A DNA stretch of 64,000 nucleotides. Origin: Bryoerythrophyllum caledonicum (taxonomy: Eukaryota > Streptophyta > Bryopsida > Pottiales > Pottiaceae). Position numbers and translations under genes: made by a program. The notes under the pieces are model-generated. The model saw nothing but the letters and a program-made list of their open reading frames with translations, did no database searches and had not been told where the DNA came from. Below, piece after piece: positions 19,900 to 32,777 of the stretch (positions within the stretch are counted from its first letter, which is position 1; each line of letters starts with the position of its first letter). The stretch is taken from the NCBI GenBank assembly GCA_963971425.1, contig OZ020523.1, forward strand, positions 24,843,105 to 24,907,104, in the 5' to 3' direction.

Positions 19900-22850
19900 C
19901 CAACCCAAATAAAACAAAATAAAGTTAGCTACCGATCTTTATCATTTGTGTTCCAAAAAAAACAAAAATATAAAGCAAAGAAAAACTTCTCTTGATTAAT
20001 TATTATTTTTTAAATTGGAAAAAAATAACGATTATTAAAATAATGATAGAAAATACTTTTAAAATTACTAAATTAGAGTATAAAAGAAACTAAATGAATT
20101 CTAAAATTGTCTTCATGTAATTTAAAATAATTTAAATAACAAAAAATTGTAATTTTAAAACATTATAAATTTTTAATTCGTTTTAATATTCTTATTTAAA
20201 TAAAAATTCAAAAAAAAAATACAAAGCAAATATATCAATTCTCATGATTAAAAATAATTTAAAATAAACAAAAACGATTATTTAAATATCGATAAAAAAT
20301 ATATCTAAAATTGGTAAATTAGGGAAAAAAATATACTGAATTAACTCTAAAATTGACTTTACGTAAATTAAAATAATTTGAATAAAAAATAATTAGAATT
20401 TCAGAAGATTTTATCTTATTTATTTGTTTTAATATTCTTTGTGAATTAAACATTGAACAATATCTAATTTTCATTCAAGATAGAAACTACTTAAATTCAT
20501 TACAATTTTCACAATTTCAATTACTCTTGAATATGCAAACAACTTTAATGAAGGGAATAACTTCTTGTGTCTCACATATATATTTCCGATAGAATTTGCC
20601 AAAAGAAGGAAGACTTCTGAATTTTGTTAAATTGAAATCAGTCAAGGGAAATATATAAATAGCAATAATTTTTTACTTAAAGTCAAATATTTAAAAATAT
20701 ATCAAATCAAAATTTACTTAATGGCTAGTTTGAGCACACATTTTAAAAAATATTCAACTAAAATTGAAATTATTTAACTTTATCTAAAAAATTTATACTA
20801 ACATAATAAAATAAAATAAAAGTCTAAATCAAAAGCCACTCTTGGAAAGTGACAATCATCAAACAAATTGTCCCATGGAAATGGAAATTACAAAACGGTT
20901 AATTTTTTTGAAAGAACTACAAATACATTTTCACTTGTGTCTTTCTATGTACAAGACCAAAAAAATAATATTCTCGAGGGGGGGCACTCCTCCTTCAAAT
21001 TTGTATACACATGCAGTACTGCGGTCTTATTGGAGGACTATTTATTTACCTACTAGAAAAGATAACATAGCATTGTGTTTTTTAAAATAAAGTTTGTTAA
21101 TCATAGTGAAGTTTTGTACCACATAGGTATTCATCATTTCTTTATTGGGTCATAAAAAAAGTAACTATTATTGTTTATGTATATCTTCTTACCACTTGAA
21201 CATAATAGTGCAAGTCCATAGTAGTTGAAGAAATATAACAAAAAGAAAGACAAGATAATGAATGCTAAAACAAATCCACACATTGCAAACACTACAAAAA
21301 CATGAATCTGCGTTGAAAAAACAGATTCCAAGACTCTAAAAAGTCTTCGTAGTCAAGAACCACGAGTTTTTGGGAGAAATCAAAGCATATTGTTCTCTTA
21401 AATACTTTAGAAAAGTGTGCAATCAAAGATGCATGTATTCTAGGAGTATAAAAATTTCAAATTTGCAAAGCATCTAACACATGCAACATTCATAAAAACT
21501 ATACATGTAGCTACTCAAGCTCTAGAAAACTTTTGCTAGTGCATACCCCAAGATGATATTTCACTTTCGTGAAAAATGCATGAATTTTAAATATATTTCA
21601 CCTTCTTCTTTTAGAGATAAAGGTTTAAATATATTATCAATTAATTCCAAGATGTTGCCAAAAACTAATTTTTATTGATTTTGGTTTCATGCAACAAATG
21701 AAATTCTTAATTGGTCTGGTAAGATTTCTATGTAGAATTAACTTTGTGTAGTGTGGGAGATTTTTGGTTGTAACAAATAATTTCCCATTATTTCAACCTT
21801 TTTAAAAAATATTTACTTATGATATCAATGAAATTTGTATCCCTATCTTTATGAAAATGCATTTCATTTCAAATCAAAGTGGTTCTTTTATATATATGAT
21901 ACATACAATAGGTGGAGCGTATTACTAGTGTTTTGGCATTATAGCATCTTCTTCACATTTAACACTATAATCTTCTGCCCTTGAGTGGTAAAAAAATTTG
22001 TAAGATTAGAGGATATTAAGTAGTATACTTGAAGATCACATGGTTCAAAATGGTAAAATGAATATTATTTTACTTTTCTACACTTTGTTGTAGAGCAGAA
22101 AAATCTAGAAGTGTTTATACAAAAAAATTTGTTAATGAAAATGTATTCAACTTTACATTTTTCATTGTTCACAAATTCATTTTTAGAGGTTCGGAGATCA
22201 ATATTATAAAATGATAAATTTTTATTGTCAAGTAGATCATAATTTTTTTCTAGAATGTTAATAAATTGAGAGGCAATTTACAATGAATCGATGAGTTGAC
22301 TAAATGTTAAGTTAAATTTAGAAAAAAATTTGATTACTTCATCGAAGAAAAAATGCTTTTTGGATTTGGAGATTGACATTCAAAATATATTTGAAGTGTG
22401 ATTTATATGTACTACATTTGAGAGACATTATAAACTACTTAGATATCCATGATATTACACTCAATTTCATCCTAAATTTGGTAATTTACCAAAATATCTC
22501 CTTAATGCTACAAGGTGCAATAATTGGTAGAGAATGAATCATTCTTGCTAAATCGTATAGAATGGATGTGAATTTGCCATAATGTTGGATGTTATTCACA
22601 TCAGAGAATATTCATTAAGTTATCGTACATGACGAAGTGTAAAAAATGGGTTGTTACACATGAAAAATATTCAAAAAGTAACCGTAAGATCCTCTTCAAA
22701 CATAGCCAAATAATAAGTATCAGTAACAATGTAAGTATCAGTTTGAATTTATAAAAATATAATTTTTTTCCTAAAATTATTAAAATATTAAAGTATGTTC
22801 AATTTCGTGTTGAAAGTGAAAGACAAAAAGACAAAGACAAAAAGACGAAG
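19900..22850. other. AT-rich centre of E1, no gene
   Basis: Very AT-rich (19900-20850 especially), with no protein-like frame, RNA gene or obvious repeat unit. E2 has no counterpart of this length between its first array and the shared segment at 40196, so it is either an insertion in E1 or a deletion in E2. Confidence 0.55.
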
Positions 22851-23170
22851 ACATTGTTGTAGGAGCCCCAGCAACGGTTGTTGAGACCCCAACAACTATT
22901 GTTGGGGGCCCCAAGAACTGTTGTTGGGGCCCCAACAGCTATTGCTGAGGACCCCAACGACTGTTGCTGGGGCCAACAACTGTTGTTGGGGCCCCAGTAG
23001 CTATTGCTGGGGGCCCTAGCGATTGTTGTTGGGGGCCCCGGCGGCCGTTGTTGGGGGCCCCAGCGATTGTTCTTGGGGCCCCAGGAGCTATTGCTGGGGG
23101 CCCCAGCCACTGTTGTTGGGCCCCTTTAGTTGTTGTTGGGGACCGTAATTATTGTTGTTGGGGTCTCAAT
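22850..23170. repeat. About 23-bp GC-rich tandem repeat of nested palindromes
   Basis: Some 13 units of the kind GGGGCCCCAACAACTGTTGTT repeat every 22-24 bp inside very AT-rich DNA. Each unit contains GGGGCCCC and a CAACA/TGTTG pair, so every unit and neighbouring units can fold back. A 103-aa antisense frame (GPNN/WGPQQ repeats) is only a translation of the repeat. Confidence 0.88.
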
Positions 23171-23234
23171 TAGTGCGGATGGGGCATAGTATGGAATTCA
23201 ATATGCAACCCGGTTTAGAAGAACTGATTCAAAT

Positions 23235-23965
23235 TTCAATTGTTGGATGTTTTTCATTTGTAAAATCATAACGTTCAAAGTTGAATCAAAACTTCTTTTT
23301 CCCTTTGCCCAAGAGGCAATGTCTAGATGGTGCGAAGGAGGACTTGATCATTGATGCCCCTAAATTTTTTCTCATATTTTTTTCTATGTAGGAGACTAAG
23401 TTGACTATGTACATGCAAAATTTTAGAAACTCGTTTGAGTTTTTTTACCTTCATCTAAACTTTTTTGTACAAGGATTATACTTTCTAAAATCACATTTCG
23501 TACCATGATTAGGTAAAAATCAAATAATATATTGGGACATTGAGCCATGAATAGCTCTGCAAGAAACATTATTGCAGCAACATACTAGGAAATGCAGTAA
23601 ATGGAAGGACGTTCGCCTCCATGCTTTTGACGTTCATAGTGTGAAAATTTTATACAATACACAATTTTTATTAGACAACTTGAGATTATTCACAAATTTA
23701 TTACTTTCAATCATTTTACACATTCTTCTATAAAACAATTTAGATGAATGTTGAAATAACACAATGAGGTTTTGCAATTTTGCAAGTATAAATTCAACTT
23801 TATCTACTTCTTAGAGAAATATATGAGCAAAATGTATGGGGTAACAATTATCAAGTCTCCATTTATATAAGATAGACTATATATTCTAAGCTATAAAATA
23901 ATATGCATCAACTTTGAAAGTTATGATTTTACATATGATAAACATCCAACATTCAAACATATTTG
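23235..23965. repeat. Imperfect inverted repeat around 640 bp
   Basis: TTGGATGTTTTTCATTTGTA at about 23244 and its near-complement at about 23925-23955 form arms of roughly 45-50 bp (about 23240-23290 and 23905-23960) in opposite orientation. Possible foldback or MITE-like element; no target duplication identified. Confidence 0.5.
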
Positions 23966-24649
23966 ACCTTACCTCAAATTCTACAAGGTGGTAGAAAATG
24001 GCAACTTTTAGATTTGGAGGTCCCAAAAACGCTTAGATTTCTAGGGGTTATGACAACCACCACAAATATGAGATAGCAGTCCTTGTATTTAGCTAATAAA
24101 TAGCCCAAGTCCTTACAATGAGCTTCTTAGAAAATGGGGAATATGGGAGGAGGGTGTTATAAATTCCGTCCCCATGCTCGAGAAACCTTTGGTAGGACAC
24201 TCTAGTGAATGTGAGAATTTCAATACTCGCAAGTACTATTATTTTCCTTCTCAGTATCAAAAAAAAGATCGCGACTTCATTGAGAAATAACGTAGAACTA
24301 AGGGAAACATTTTTAGACATCGTCACTCATTGTCAGACGAGATATAAAAAAATACTTCTTCTTTTCATCATCAAACCTAGAGATCTTTATAGTTTTCACT
24401 TTTTAATTTCTTCATATCAATATGTGGTGTAACCCTTCATTTTGACCATTTGGATTATCAATCTCTAACATTTTAAGTTTTGAAGGATTAAAGCGTGGAT
24501 TTGCCAAATTAAAACCTCTAGTCCTTGTAGAATTGTTTTGAATATGCTATATCCCCCTTCTACATCTAAAATTCGGTGTATAAGGAACTAACATCATGCT
24601 TAACCCCTAAAGTTCCTTGACAATTTCCCTCAAAAACTATAAGTGGTAC

Positions 24650-25180
24650 AAACTTTCAAACCACAAATCCAAAAAATAAAATAAAAATATGACCACGAAG
24701 CTCTTATGAAAGGCAATCTAGAATAAAAATTTCAGAGATAATTGATTTTTTTCCGAATTTTAGGAACCTGCCCAAAAATTAAAAAATCCCCGAGAAGGAG
24801 ACTTTGGTCCTTTAGAGGTTAACAAGATGGTAATGGATTTAGACGTTGTGTACTGCAAAAATTTGACACCAACTGAAGTCGAATTGTACAGCTGTAGTAA
24901 ATACAGTGGAGAAAATGAACCATTTGGTTGACTTGAAACACTATCATCTTTCAATCCGTGCGGTGAAAGGTTATGAGTTTTTGTAAGTGTTTATTTTTAA
25001 AGTCTTAACCCCTAAAGGACCAAATCTCCTTCGGAGGGATTTTTGATTTTTGGCAGGTTCCTAAAATTCGAAAAAAAATCCTTTTGTCATAAATTCTTAT
25101 TCTAGATTGCCTCTGATAAGAGCTTCGTGGAGATATTATGATTTTATTTTTTGGATTTGTGGTTTGAAAGTTAGTATCAC
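24650..25180. repeat. Long inverted repeat (arms about 170 bp) in the E1 centre
   Basis: 24650-24822 and 25008-25180 are inverted copies. Shared landmarks are ACCACAAATCC with GGATTTGTGGT, GGCAATCTAGAATAA with TTATTCTAGATTGCC, and GGTCCTTTAGAGGTTAA with AACCCCTAAAGGACC. The loop is about 185 bp. The outer flank (24360-24470 and 25385-25490) is repeated in direct orientation. The arm-2 family continues in E2 at 40196-40380. Confidence 0.75.
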
Positions 25181-25650
25181 TTAAAGCCAAAAGTGGGGAC
25201 TCCGGCACCTCCAAATTTTTTGACAAAAGTTTCTATTGACATTGAGATTTTTCCCACAAATAAAGAATATTTCCTTCTTTGGAATTGTTCAAAAAAAAAT
25301 CTTGTCTTTAGTGTTAAAAGGCATTTTATTCCAAGTCAAACATTTTCAGACATTGTTGGGGAAGGGGGGAAAAAATATTCATCTTTTCTACATAAAACCT
25401 AGAGATCTACATATATTTCACTTTTTATTTTTTCAACAACAATATGTGGTGAAAACCTTCTTCTTGACCGTTTGGATTATCATTCAATACAAACGTAGTT
25501 CACAAAAAAAAATCGTGAAATGGCAATTTTTGAACCTCCACTCCTTGCACACTTGTTTTGAATATACTACACCGCTTTTTTACCTCTAAAAAATGGTGTA
25601 ATGGGAAATAACATCATGCTTAAGGCAATGGTAAAAGATTTAGACCTTGT
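25005..25650. repeat. Central segment shared with E2 (40196-40846)
   Basis: Collinear with 40196-40846 of E2. Both read GGGGACTCC, then TTTCTATTGACATTGAGATT, then TACATAAAACCTAGAGATCT, then ATGGTAAAAGATTTAGACCT. In E2 the homology is cut at the Tigger insertion. It contains no convincing ORF, so it is conserved only as element backbone. Confidence 0.75.
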
Positions 25651-25699
25651 ACAATGCAAAAATTTGATGCAAAATGAAGTAAAACTCTGCTTATCTACT

Positions 25700-26280
25700 C
25701 AAAGAAAATGAACAATTGTTTTGACTTTAAACACTAAATCTATCAATCCGCGTAGTGAATTGCAACCAAAATTCAATGGCTTGTTCATGTACGAGTCTAT
25801 TTTAAGATCTTAGGGTTGAAAATTCGAAATTCACTTCAAAATGTGATTTTCATGTCTCATTTTGGCAGTGCCAGTTTTGGACTGGTATTAGAGCGAAAGT
25901 GGTAGTGGTCCTTTAGGGGTTAATTGAGATCCTACGGTCAAAACTAGAAATAAAAGTTTTCGTCTCCTTCATTTTTTTATAGCAATAGAATCCAATAAGT
26001 TTGAAGGAAATTGGTGTCAAACTCTTAATACGGTACCGTAAGTGTTAACTAAAGTGGTAAGGAAAGGCAAGAAAATGAAGATAAAAGGTGAAAATATAAA
26101 ATAAAATTACAAAGTGTTTAACAAACTGACGCACCATTTCCATAAAACTTCTGAACTTAATGTGCTTCGTCATCCATCTGTCGCAACCGTTGATCGACGG
26201 ATGATATCTATTGCGCGGTCATGGGCAAACGAGGTACAAACCTTGACCTAAAACCGCCGCCGCCTTTCTCACTCCTCCTG
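25700..26280. other. E1 centre, right part, no gene
   Basis: AT-rich with no protein-like frame. The last ~80 bases become GC-richer (CCGCCGCCGCC near 26252) and lead into the GT-rich leader of the ParB-like gene. Confidence 0.45.
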
Positions 26281-26284
26281 CTCG

Positions 26285-26510
26285 TTCAAGCTGTGAGTGC
26301 TTGTATGTGCGTGAGGGTGCGTGAGGTGAGTTTCTGTGTGAGGGTGCGTGAGGGTGTGTTAGGTTTTTGTGTGTGATATTGTGTGTCGTGTGTTGGTGTG
26401 TGTGCGTTAGGGTAAGCGTTTGTTTGTGAGTGCGTGAGAGTGAGTATGTTTGTGAATGCGTGAGAGTGAGTGTTGCTTTGTGAGTGCGTGTGTGTGAGCG
26501 CACGTACTAC
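26285..26510. repeat. GT-rich leader repeat of the E1 ParB-like locus
   Basis: Imperfect repeats of GTGCGTGAGGGTG and GAGTGCGTGAGAGTGAGT. E2 has the equivalent (46995-47465, GTGTGAGGTTTGTGTG type) at the same distance upstream of its ParB-like gene. The antisense HTHTHT frames are artefacts of the repeat. Confidence 0.75.
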
Positions 26511-27219
26511 ACATACGTTGTCAATTGTGGTTGCGTTGAGCACTGTGTGATAGAGTGTTGCCAGGGTTTTGTGAGGTCTGATTACGGCTGTAATTGTAAG
26601 AATGAAGGTGATTAGTAAGTACAAGCTTAGGGTTTGATTTGAAAGGAGTTTTGTACAAGATTTCAGGGTTTGTAGATCGCGTAGAGTGTTGCGAGGGTTT
26701 TGCAGAAGGTCTCACCAAATCAGGAGATTGTGCTTCTAGTGTTGCAAAGCTTCTGGGTACCTAGATTCGGCGAGTGATAGGAATTGCAACTCGGATTTAA
26801 TATACTGCCGTTGTGTTGTGGAGGAGCTTGTCGATTGATATTCGCTATACACATCAAGTAAGTAATCGACTTCAACTAAGTTCTGCTTTTGAGATTCTTT
26901 ATTGAAAGTATGAGTATGTATGTGATGTTTTACGCTTGTGTGGTCCAACGTCTCTGTACATTTGTGTGTGTGCGTCTGGTTGTGTTAAGTTTTGCTCATG
27001 AAATTGATGTTCTCCACTTCAACTTGCTTTCCACGGCGCTTTGAAACTCATTGAGTTGCATATCATACCCACAAACTTGTTGGTAATTCACAGGTGAGCA
27101 ATCGAGCTATCATAAATCTAATTGCAGTGGCCAGTGCTGAACATCTAATATTGTGCATACTAAAGAATCAGGGGTTTTAAAGTGTGTCTTTCAGTATACA
27201 ACCATACCGCAGGCGCAAT

Positions 27220-27711
27220 TTATCCTCGAGTCGAGGATAAACTCCCTTAACGATAGTGTGCAAAATTATATAGTCTGACATCACTAAACCGTTACAGACA
27301 GAATGAAGAGGTCAGGATAAGAGTTATCCAACCATACAAGAGTCGTAGCTTATCCTCGAGTCGAGGATAAACCGTTTGTTTTTCAATTTTGCTGCCTTAA
27401 AAATCCTAAAAATACCACCTAACAAGTCCAACATCCCAAATTATCCGCAAGTCAAGTATACTTTACGTAATTCAAAACTTCCAAATCAGTAGAGCTGACA
27501 GTCATATACCGTTAATCATAGTCATGGTATCATTCTACCTCATCTTATTTAATCCTACAAATACCGATGTCTGATATTTGCTTATGCTAGTTACAGTCTT
27601 AAATCCGTCAGCAACGAAACGAAAGCTATCCTCGACTCGAGGATAAAAAACTTAACCGCGGTCAATCATAGCGAAGATTAGAAGATACCAGTTATCCTCA
27701 ACTTGAGGATA
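27220..27711. repeat. Palindrome array upstream of the E1 ParB-like gene (5 copies)
   Basis: Copies at about 27220, 27353, 27441 (decayed), 27628 and 27692, ending 48 bp before the ATG at 27759. The first two are perfect (TATCCTCGAGTCGAGGATA). Confidence 0.92.
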
Positions 27712-27758
27712 CATGTAAAAGTATTGTACTAATCAGTGCAAAATTGTGACATCTGTAG

Positions 27759-30700
27759 ATGGCATCTTCACTTCAGCCAGAAGAGGATACCTGCAATTAT
27801 TCTGGTTCCAAGATATTCATTCAGAGATTTGAGAATCCTCTGGCACCATCCTCATTCATTGACGATGTCGTTGAGAACTATGGGACTCTATGGGTGTTCC
27901 AGAATAATGTAAAAAGCAGGTCGTTTTCGAAGTTTGGGAAGTCTGTTCACATAACCATCAAGGTGAACGATGAAATCCCTTATGTCCCACTCAACAGAAA
28001 TGAGAGAGTTACGTTTGTTGAGCAACAACGACAAGACTTCATAGTTCTTGGAATTCAGGTGTTTGATGGAGCTAGAGTGGATCTTCCACATTGCCACTCC
28101 ATTGTTGTCAAAGTTGGGCCCACTCTCGGTCAATTCGACTTCTCCGAATTGCTTGAAAGTGTCGCGCGAAACGGACAGGGGTCAGTAAGGGAGGCGTTCG
28201 AAAAGTATGAGCCCTAGACGAACGTGGATGTTGAAAAAGTAAATAGACGATTAGCACGGATTCACCAACTTCTGTCAACATTTGAGGCTCGACCAATTCC
28301 AGTCGAAGCTAGTGCACGTCGTCTAGCATGAGGAAAAACAACTGCCCAGGGAAATCCGTCAGGTTCAACCGCACCCCGTACCTCAAGTCGTGCTCCTCCC
28401 AGGCGGCCTTCAACTGTGCCTACGACGCCCGGGGAACCTTCAAACAAGAAGCGGAAGTCCACAGCCGGCGGTAGCTCTTCATCCACAATGGCGAGGTCCA
28501 CGACCCCAGAGAAAGCCAGAAATGATCCGCAGGTAGACTTTCAGAAGATCACGGAATCACAACGACTGTTTTGGGAGGAATGCAGAGGCTGCTTTCCATA
28601 AAAGTCATCGTATTCAGTGCGAATTCAGCAGTGTGTTGTCGCGAAGGCACAATTCGTGATCAGGAGGATGGAGGAAGCCATTGTGTTGAGTACGATGGAT
28701 TTCCTCGTGCAGCTTGGCGACGTCAACCAACGTCAGAAGATCTGCATCTGTCCAATCGATGAGCATGGTGAGCCGATTCAGGCTGTGCCCATCTCATGGG
28801 ATGCCATCAAAGATGGCAAGTTCATGCTCATTAATGGACAACATAGCGTTGAGGCATCCAAGAGACTACAAGACAATGAAAATTGCGGAGTATCTCGAAA
28901 AAAGGACTTGCAGCGATGGGATGCGTATGTGGTCTGGTCAAGAGATCCTCTAAAGTTGCAGAGAATTTCAAAGTTCTACAATGACACCAACTACCTCGAC
29001 CATGCGCAACCAACCTGGGGTAATCAGATCGCAAGTTGCCGTCGAATTTGGCTTAACTCCGGACGTCCAAGTTACTAGCAAGAAGAGGGGTCAACTCGGA
29101 TGAATGGCGCTGTCTTTGACACTGAGAAGTACCTGGTAAGTGGTCCACCTGAGGATAATCCTCGAGTCGAGGATATTGGTTTGCAATGCGATGTATGAAA
29201 AATGTTAAGACTCAATTTTTTAAGAGTGGTGTGATTCTTCCGTCTAAAAATGACATGACAAAACATGTTTCTTGACTGCAGTTGTTTTCCAAGCTCATTG
29301 TCAACCGCTTCCAGAATACTGATCCCACAAAAGAAGGGAAGCAGGTTAGCAAGTCATCAGACCTCACAAATGAGATCAAGGTTATCTCACTTCCTGATGA
29401 CATCTTCAAATTGTGGGAGGATTTCCTTGACATGCACAGCAGGGGTGAGATTATCAACCCTGACACCATGACTCCATACAACGAAGCCAAGGGAAGCAGA
29501 GTTTCACCGATCCATCGGGAATTCTTCAAGAGGTTGGGTCACCTTTCCGATAACGACTTGAGAGATTTGTTCACCTACCTAGTAGACAGCGATCGAGCGT
29601 ATGGGTACCCAAAAGTCACTCTACGAAGAACGGCAGTGGTTCATGGCTCTTTCTTCCATTACAAGGACTGGGTGGATCGCCAGAAGAAGAAGCGCATAGT
29701 CATGCAAGAGTTGATCGCAATTGACCTGTCGTTGAAGTTTTTACTTTCAAACGGATTTGTTGACGACGTTGTGTGGAAGTCGTGGAAGGCAAATCATCGC
29801 GTGTCTTCTGCAACTTACAACATGCTCCTTTGTCGTCCTGACAAGGAGTTCTTCTCCATGCGGTTGACTAATACGGGGAAGTTAAAGCGGGCTTCCCACT
29901 TGGTGGAGAAGTTCCCCAACGTTTTTCCGTTCTTCACGAAGTTTCTCTTCGTAAAGAGCCAGTTCTCTCATCATGATGGTCCACCTAAGCTTCGGGACTT
30001 TGATGGTGAAGAAATGAATTTCGGCGAGTATTTCGAGCAACCGCCAGAGGACAGACCGTGGCCTCTTGGACTGCTTGACCTTCGTCAGGTCCCTGGGTGG
30101 TCGTCCAAGGACGACTCTGCAGAGGAGCCATACTTCTCCGCATTTCTAAAGACACTGTTGTCCCAGAAGAAGGTCCCGACTCTAAACACTCCTACCGTTT
30201 GGGTTTGGATCACCTCTTCATAGGACAGAGCAATGCATGCTCTAAAGTATGCAGAGAAATGGATGAAGAAGTACATCCCGATTTCTGCGGCGTACATGCC
30301 ATCAGCGTACGAGCGGCTGAACCTAGGGACGTCAAGGTCCAAGTGTTCTGAGGTTTACTTGCTCTTCCTCATTCGACGTGACCATCCAGAAGTCAGTTCT
30401 CTCGTTGAGAAAGTGATGCCAAGCTACTCTGCCGTGGATACATCTTATTACACGGAGAAAAATAAGTACTTGGAGGCATGCTATGCCGTTCACGGGTCTG
30501 AATTGCGGATGGAGTTCTACCTCGATCTCATTTCGCAATTCTGCAGTTACGAAGAGCGTGTATTCGGTGTTTATTGTGGCTCAAAGTTTGTGTTGGCCAG
30601 CAAGGTAATTGAGTCTCTCTTCATTATTTCAGTTTATCCTCGGGTCGAGGATAACTTTATCCGACTCTGTATTGTGGATTCATGATGTGTCTTACGTCCT

Positions 30701-32546
30701 TACTATATCTTGTAATCGATGTTGCTTATTCTATGACAAATTTGCAAAAGTACTTTGAAATCCTGTTCATTATCCTCGGGTCGAAGATAAACTCATAATC
30801 ATCGAAACCGTTTAAATTAGTTTGTCTCATTTACCTCATTCACAAATTTGTTTTCTATATGTTGCAGATGTTTGGAACCGCGTTCTACGGTGTCATTGAC
30901 AAAGACTATTGGTTGTCATACAAGTTCAAGTCCAAAATGATATGTAAGTATGACATGAATGATTTCATTCATAGGGATTGTGCGTACGCTGGGCCGATGC
31001 CTTCTGTGACCGGAGTTCCGCAATCCGCAGAACCTCGCGACACCTCAATCCGCAGGAACTCCCGGAACGCAGCACTCCGGAGTAGTTCATACTTACGGAC
31101 CACGCAGACAGTAGCACGAAATACCTCGGCTTCTTGAACTGCACCAAATCGTTCTCGTAGTTGCAGAACCGGAGATCAACTTGGTACTGCCCCCACTCCC
31201 CAATTGGATGCAGAAACGGCTCAACCCCAGCAGGATGAGACCATGGAGTCCCCTCCACCACGGCCTACCTCCCATTCACCAACTCCAGCAAACCAGTCTG
31301 TCATGGAGGATCAACTGGATTTTCATCCATATGGTACAAATGAGGGTGTGGATCTTTCGATCCTTCGCGGTGATGACACAAGTCCATCTCGCCCTGCGCT
31401 CAAGGACAGTAATGAATCATCTCGATCACTCTCTCCTGGTGCTAGAGATGTGGATATGCAAGGATGTGATGAAGTCGAGCCCTCCCATATTCCTAGTACG
31501 CCTCGTGTCTTTATTTGTGGTTGAGTCTCGAACGGCTCCAGAGACTCCTGGGGGTCCATCTCCCAATGTGCCAGATGATTCCATCATTCTGCTGTCGGTC
31601 TCGAGTGACGACGAAGGTGGAAGAGACCCCATTCCAGCCAGTTGGACGTCAAATCCGGATCATAACGATCCTTTTGGTGGAAATGGGGTTGGATGACGCT
31701 TCCGGATCGAGCGATCCGTTCTTCTTCAACGCAGCCGGAGAAGCCCCTGCCCCTGGAGAGCCTGTAAAGTATGAACCTGGAGGTGACTACTTCAGGCATA
31801 TTCTCAACAAGCGCCTTCGGGAGCAGAAGGAGAAACATGACATTTTGGACCAGTTGGAAGCGTCCAAGCAAAGGCAGGTGGAGATGGTGGCTGCTCTGGA
31901 GAAGCAGAGAGAAGAGTCTGCTCTGGAGAAGGACCGAATGGCGGCTGAACTTCGAGCTGAGCTTCAAGCTCAAATGAAAGCGGAGTTGGCTTTAATGTTT
32001 TCCCAAACCGTTCAACTCAGTCAGTCAACCTCATCAGGTCCAACGTTGTCCACAATTCCTCAGACCTCGATTTATCCTCGCATCGAGGATAGTTCTGCCT
32101 TTGCTCTTTGTCCTGCAGTCCCTTTGTCGTCTACTTTACTGCGGTGCTCGTCTTCTATTCCGACTTCGGTCCCTTCCCTCGCAGATCCTTACCATCCTAC
32201 CTCATCCGGCCATCAAGATGTACTCGTTGCTCCGGTGGATCCCTCTTTGTCGGCAAAAGGATCAATGGAGTATCCTCGATCCGAGGATAGAAGTCCCAGT
32301 CGCGTACTCCATATTCCGGCGGTTTTAGTAGGAGCTGAACATGGGGCTCCTTCAGCTCTGGGGTCGTCGCCACAACCATCACCTGCTCGCGTCCAACGAT
32401 CTGAGGAGGGCGTCGGAGAGTCCTATAGGGTGGATTTGCATTTGGAACAAGATGACGTCCTCAACGCGGATGAAGATCGAGTGGACTACGAACCATCTCA
32501 AGAAGGTCCTGGGCAGAACGCGGCAGAGGAAAGTAAGGTTGGCTAG
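27759..32546 (+). pseudogene. ParB-like/degenerate methyltransferase-like protein, E1 copy
   Basis: Three exons aligned to the E2 copy: 27759-29135, 29282-30604 and 30868-32546, with GT-AG introns each containing one or two palindromes. Domain order is as in E2: N-terminal domain (SGSKIFIQRFENPLAPSSFI), basic linker, ParB-like segment with KFMLINGQHSVEAS, helical region, methyltransferase-like region ending in VFGVYCGSKFVLAS / MFGTAFYGVID, and a Pro/Ser-rich tail with a coiled coil (about 31790-31990). In-frame stops at about 28216, 28330, 28599, 29077, 30221 and 31135, and a frame change near 31515, make it a pseudogene. Exon 2 is exactly as long as in E2 (1323 bp). Exonic palindromes at 32072 and 32271 encode YPRIED and YPRSED. 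Confidence 0.88.
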
Positions 32547-32777
32547 CCTTTTCGGAATTGTTAATTGATTTTCATGATGTTATCTAGCCCTATCTTTTTC
32601 TAATGACTGCTTTTAGCGCGCAGTAGGTCTTATCTCTCTTTGTGGTGGCTTGCAGGTGTCGAATCCTTATAGTTTTTCATGTACACTAGAAGGAATGTAC
32701 AAAAATTTTGTAAAACGTTTTTTTCATCAATCTATAGAATTGTTTAACAATTCAATTTTACTCAATTGTTTCCTCAG

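Noticed and set aside
22799..23110. 103-aa minus-strand frame rich in GPNN and WGPQQ
   Set aside because: Pure translation of the 23-bp tandem repeat.
26219..26503. Minus-strand frames rich in HTHT
   Set aside because: Translation of the GT-rich leader repeat; the homologous E2 repeat gives different peptides.
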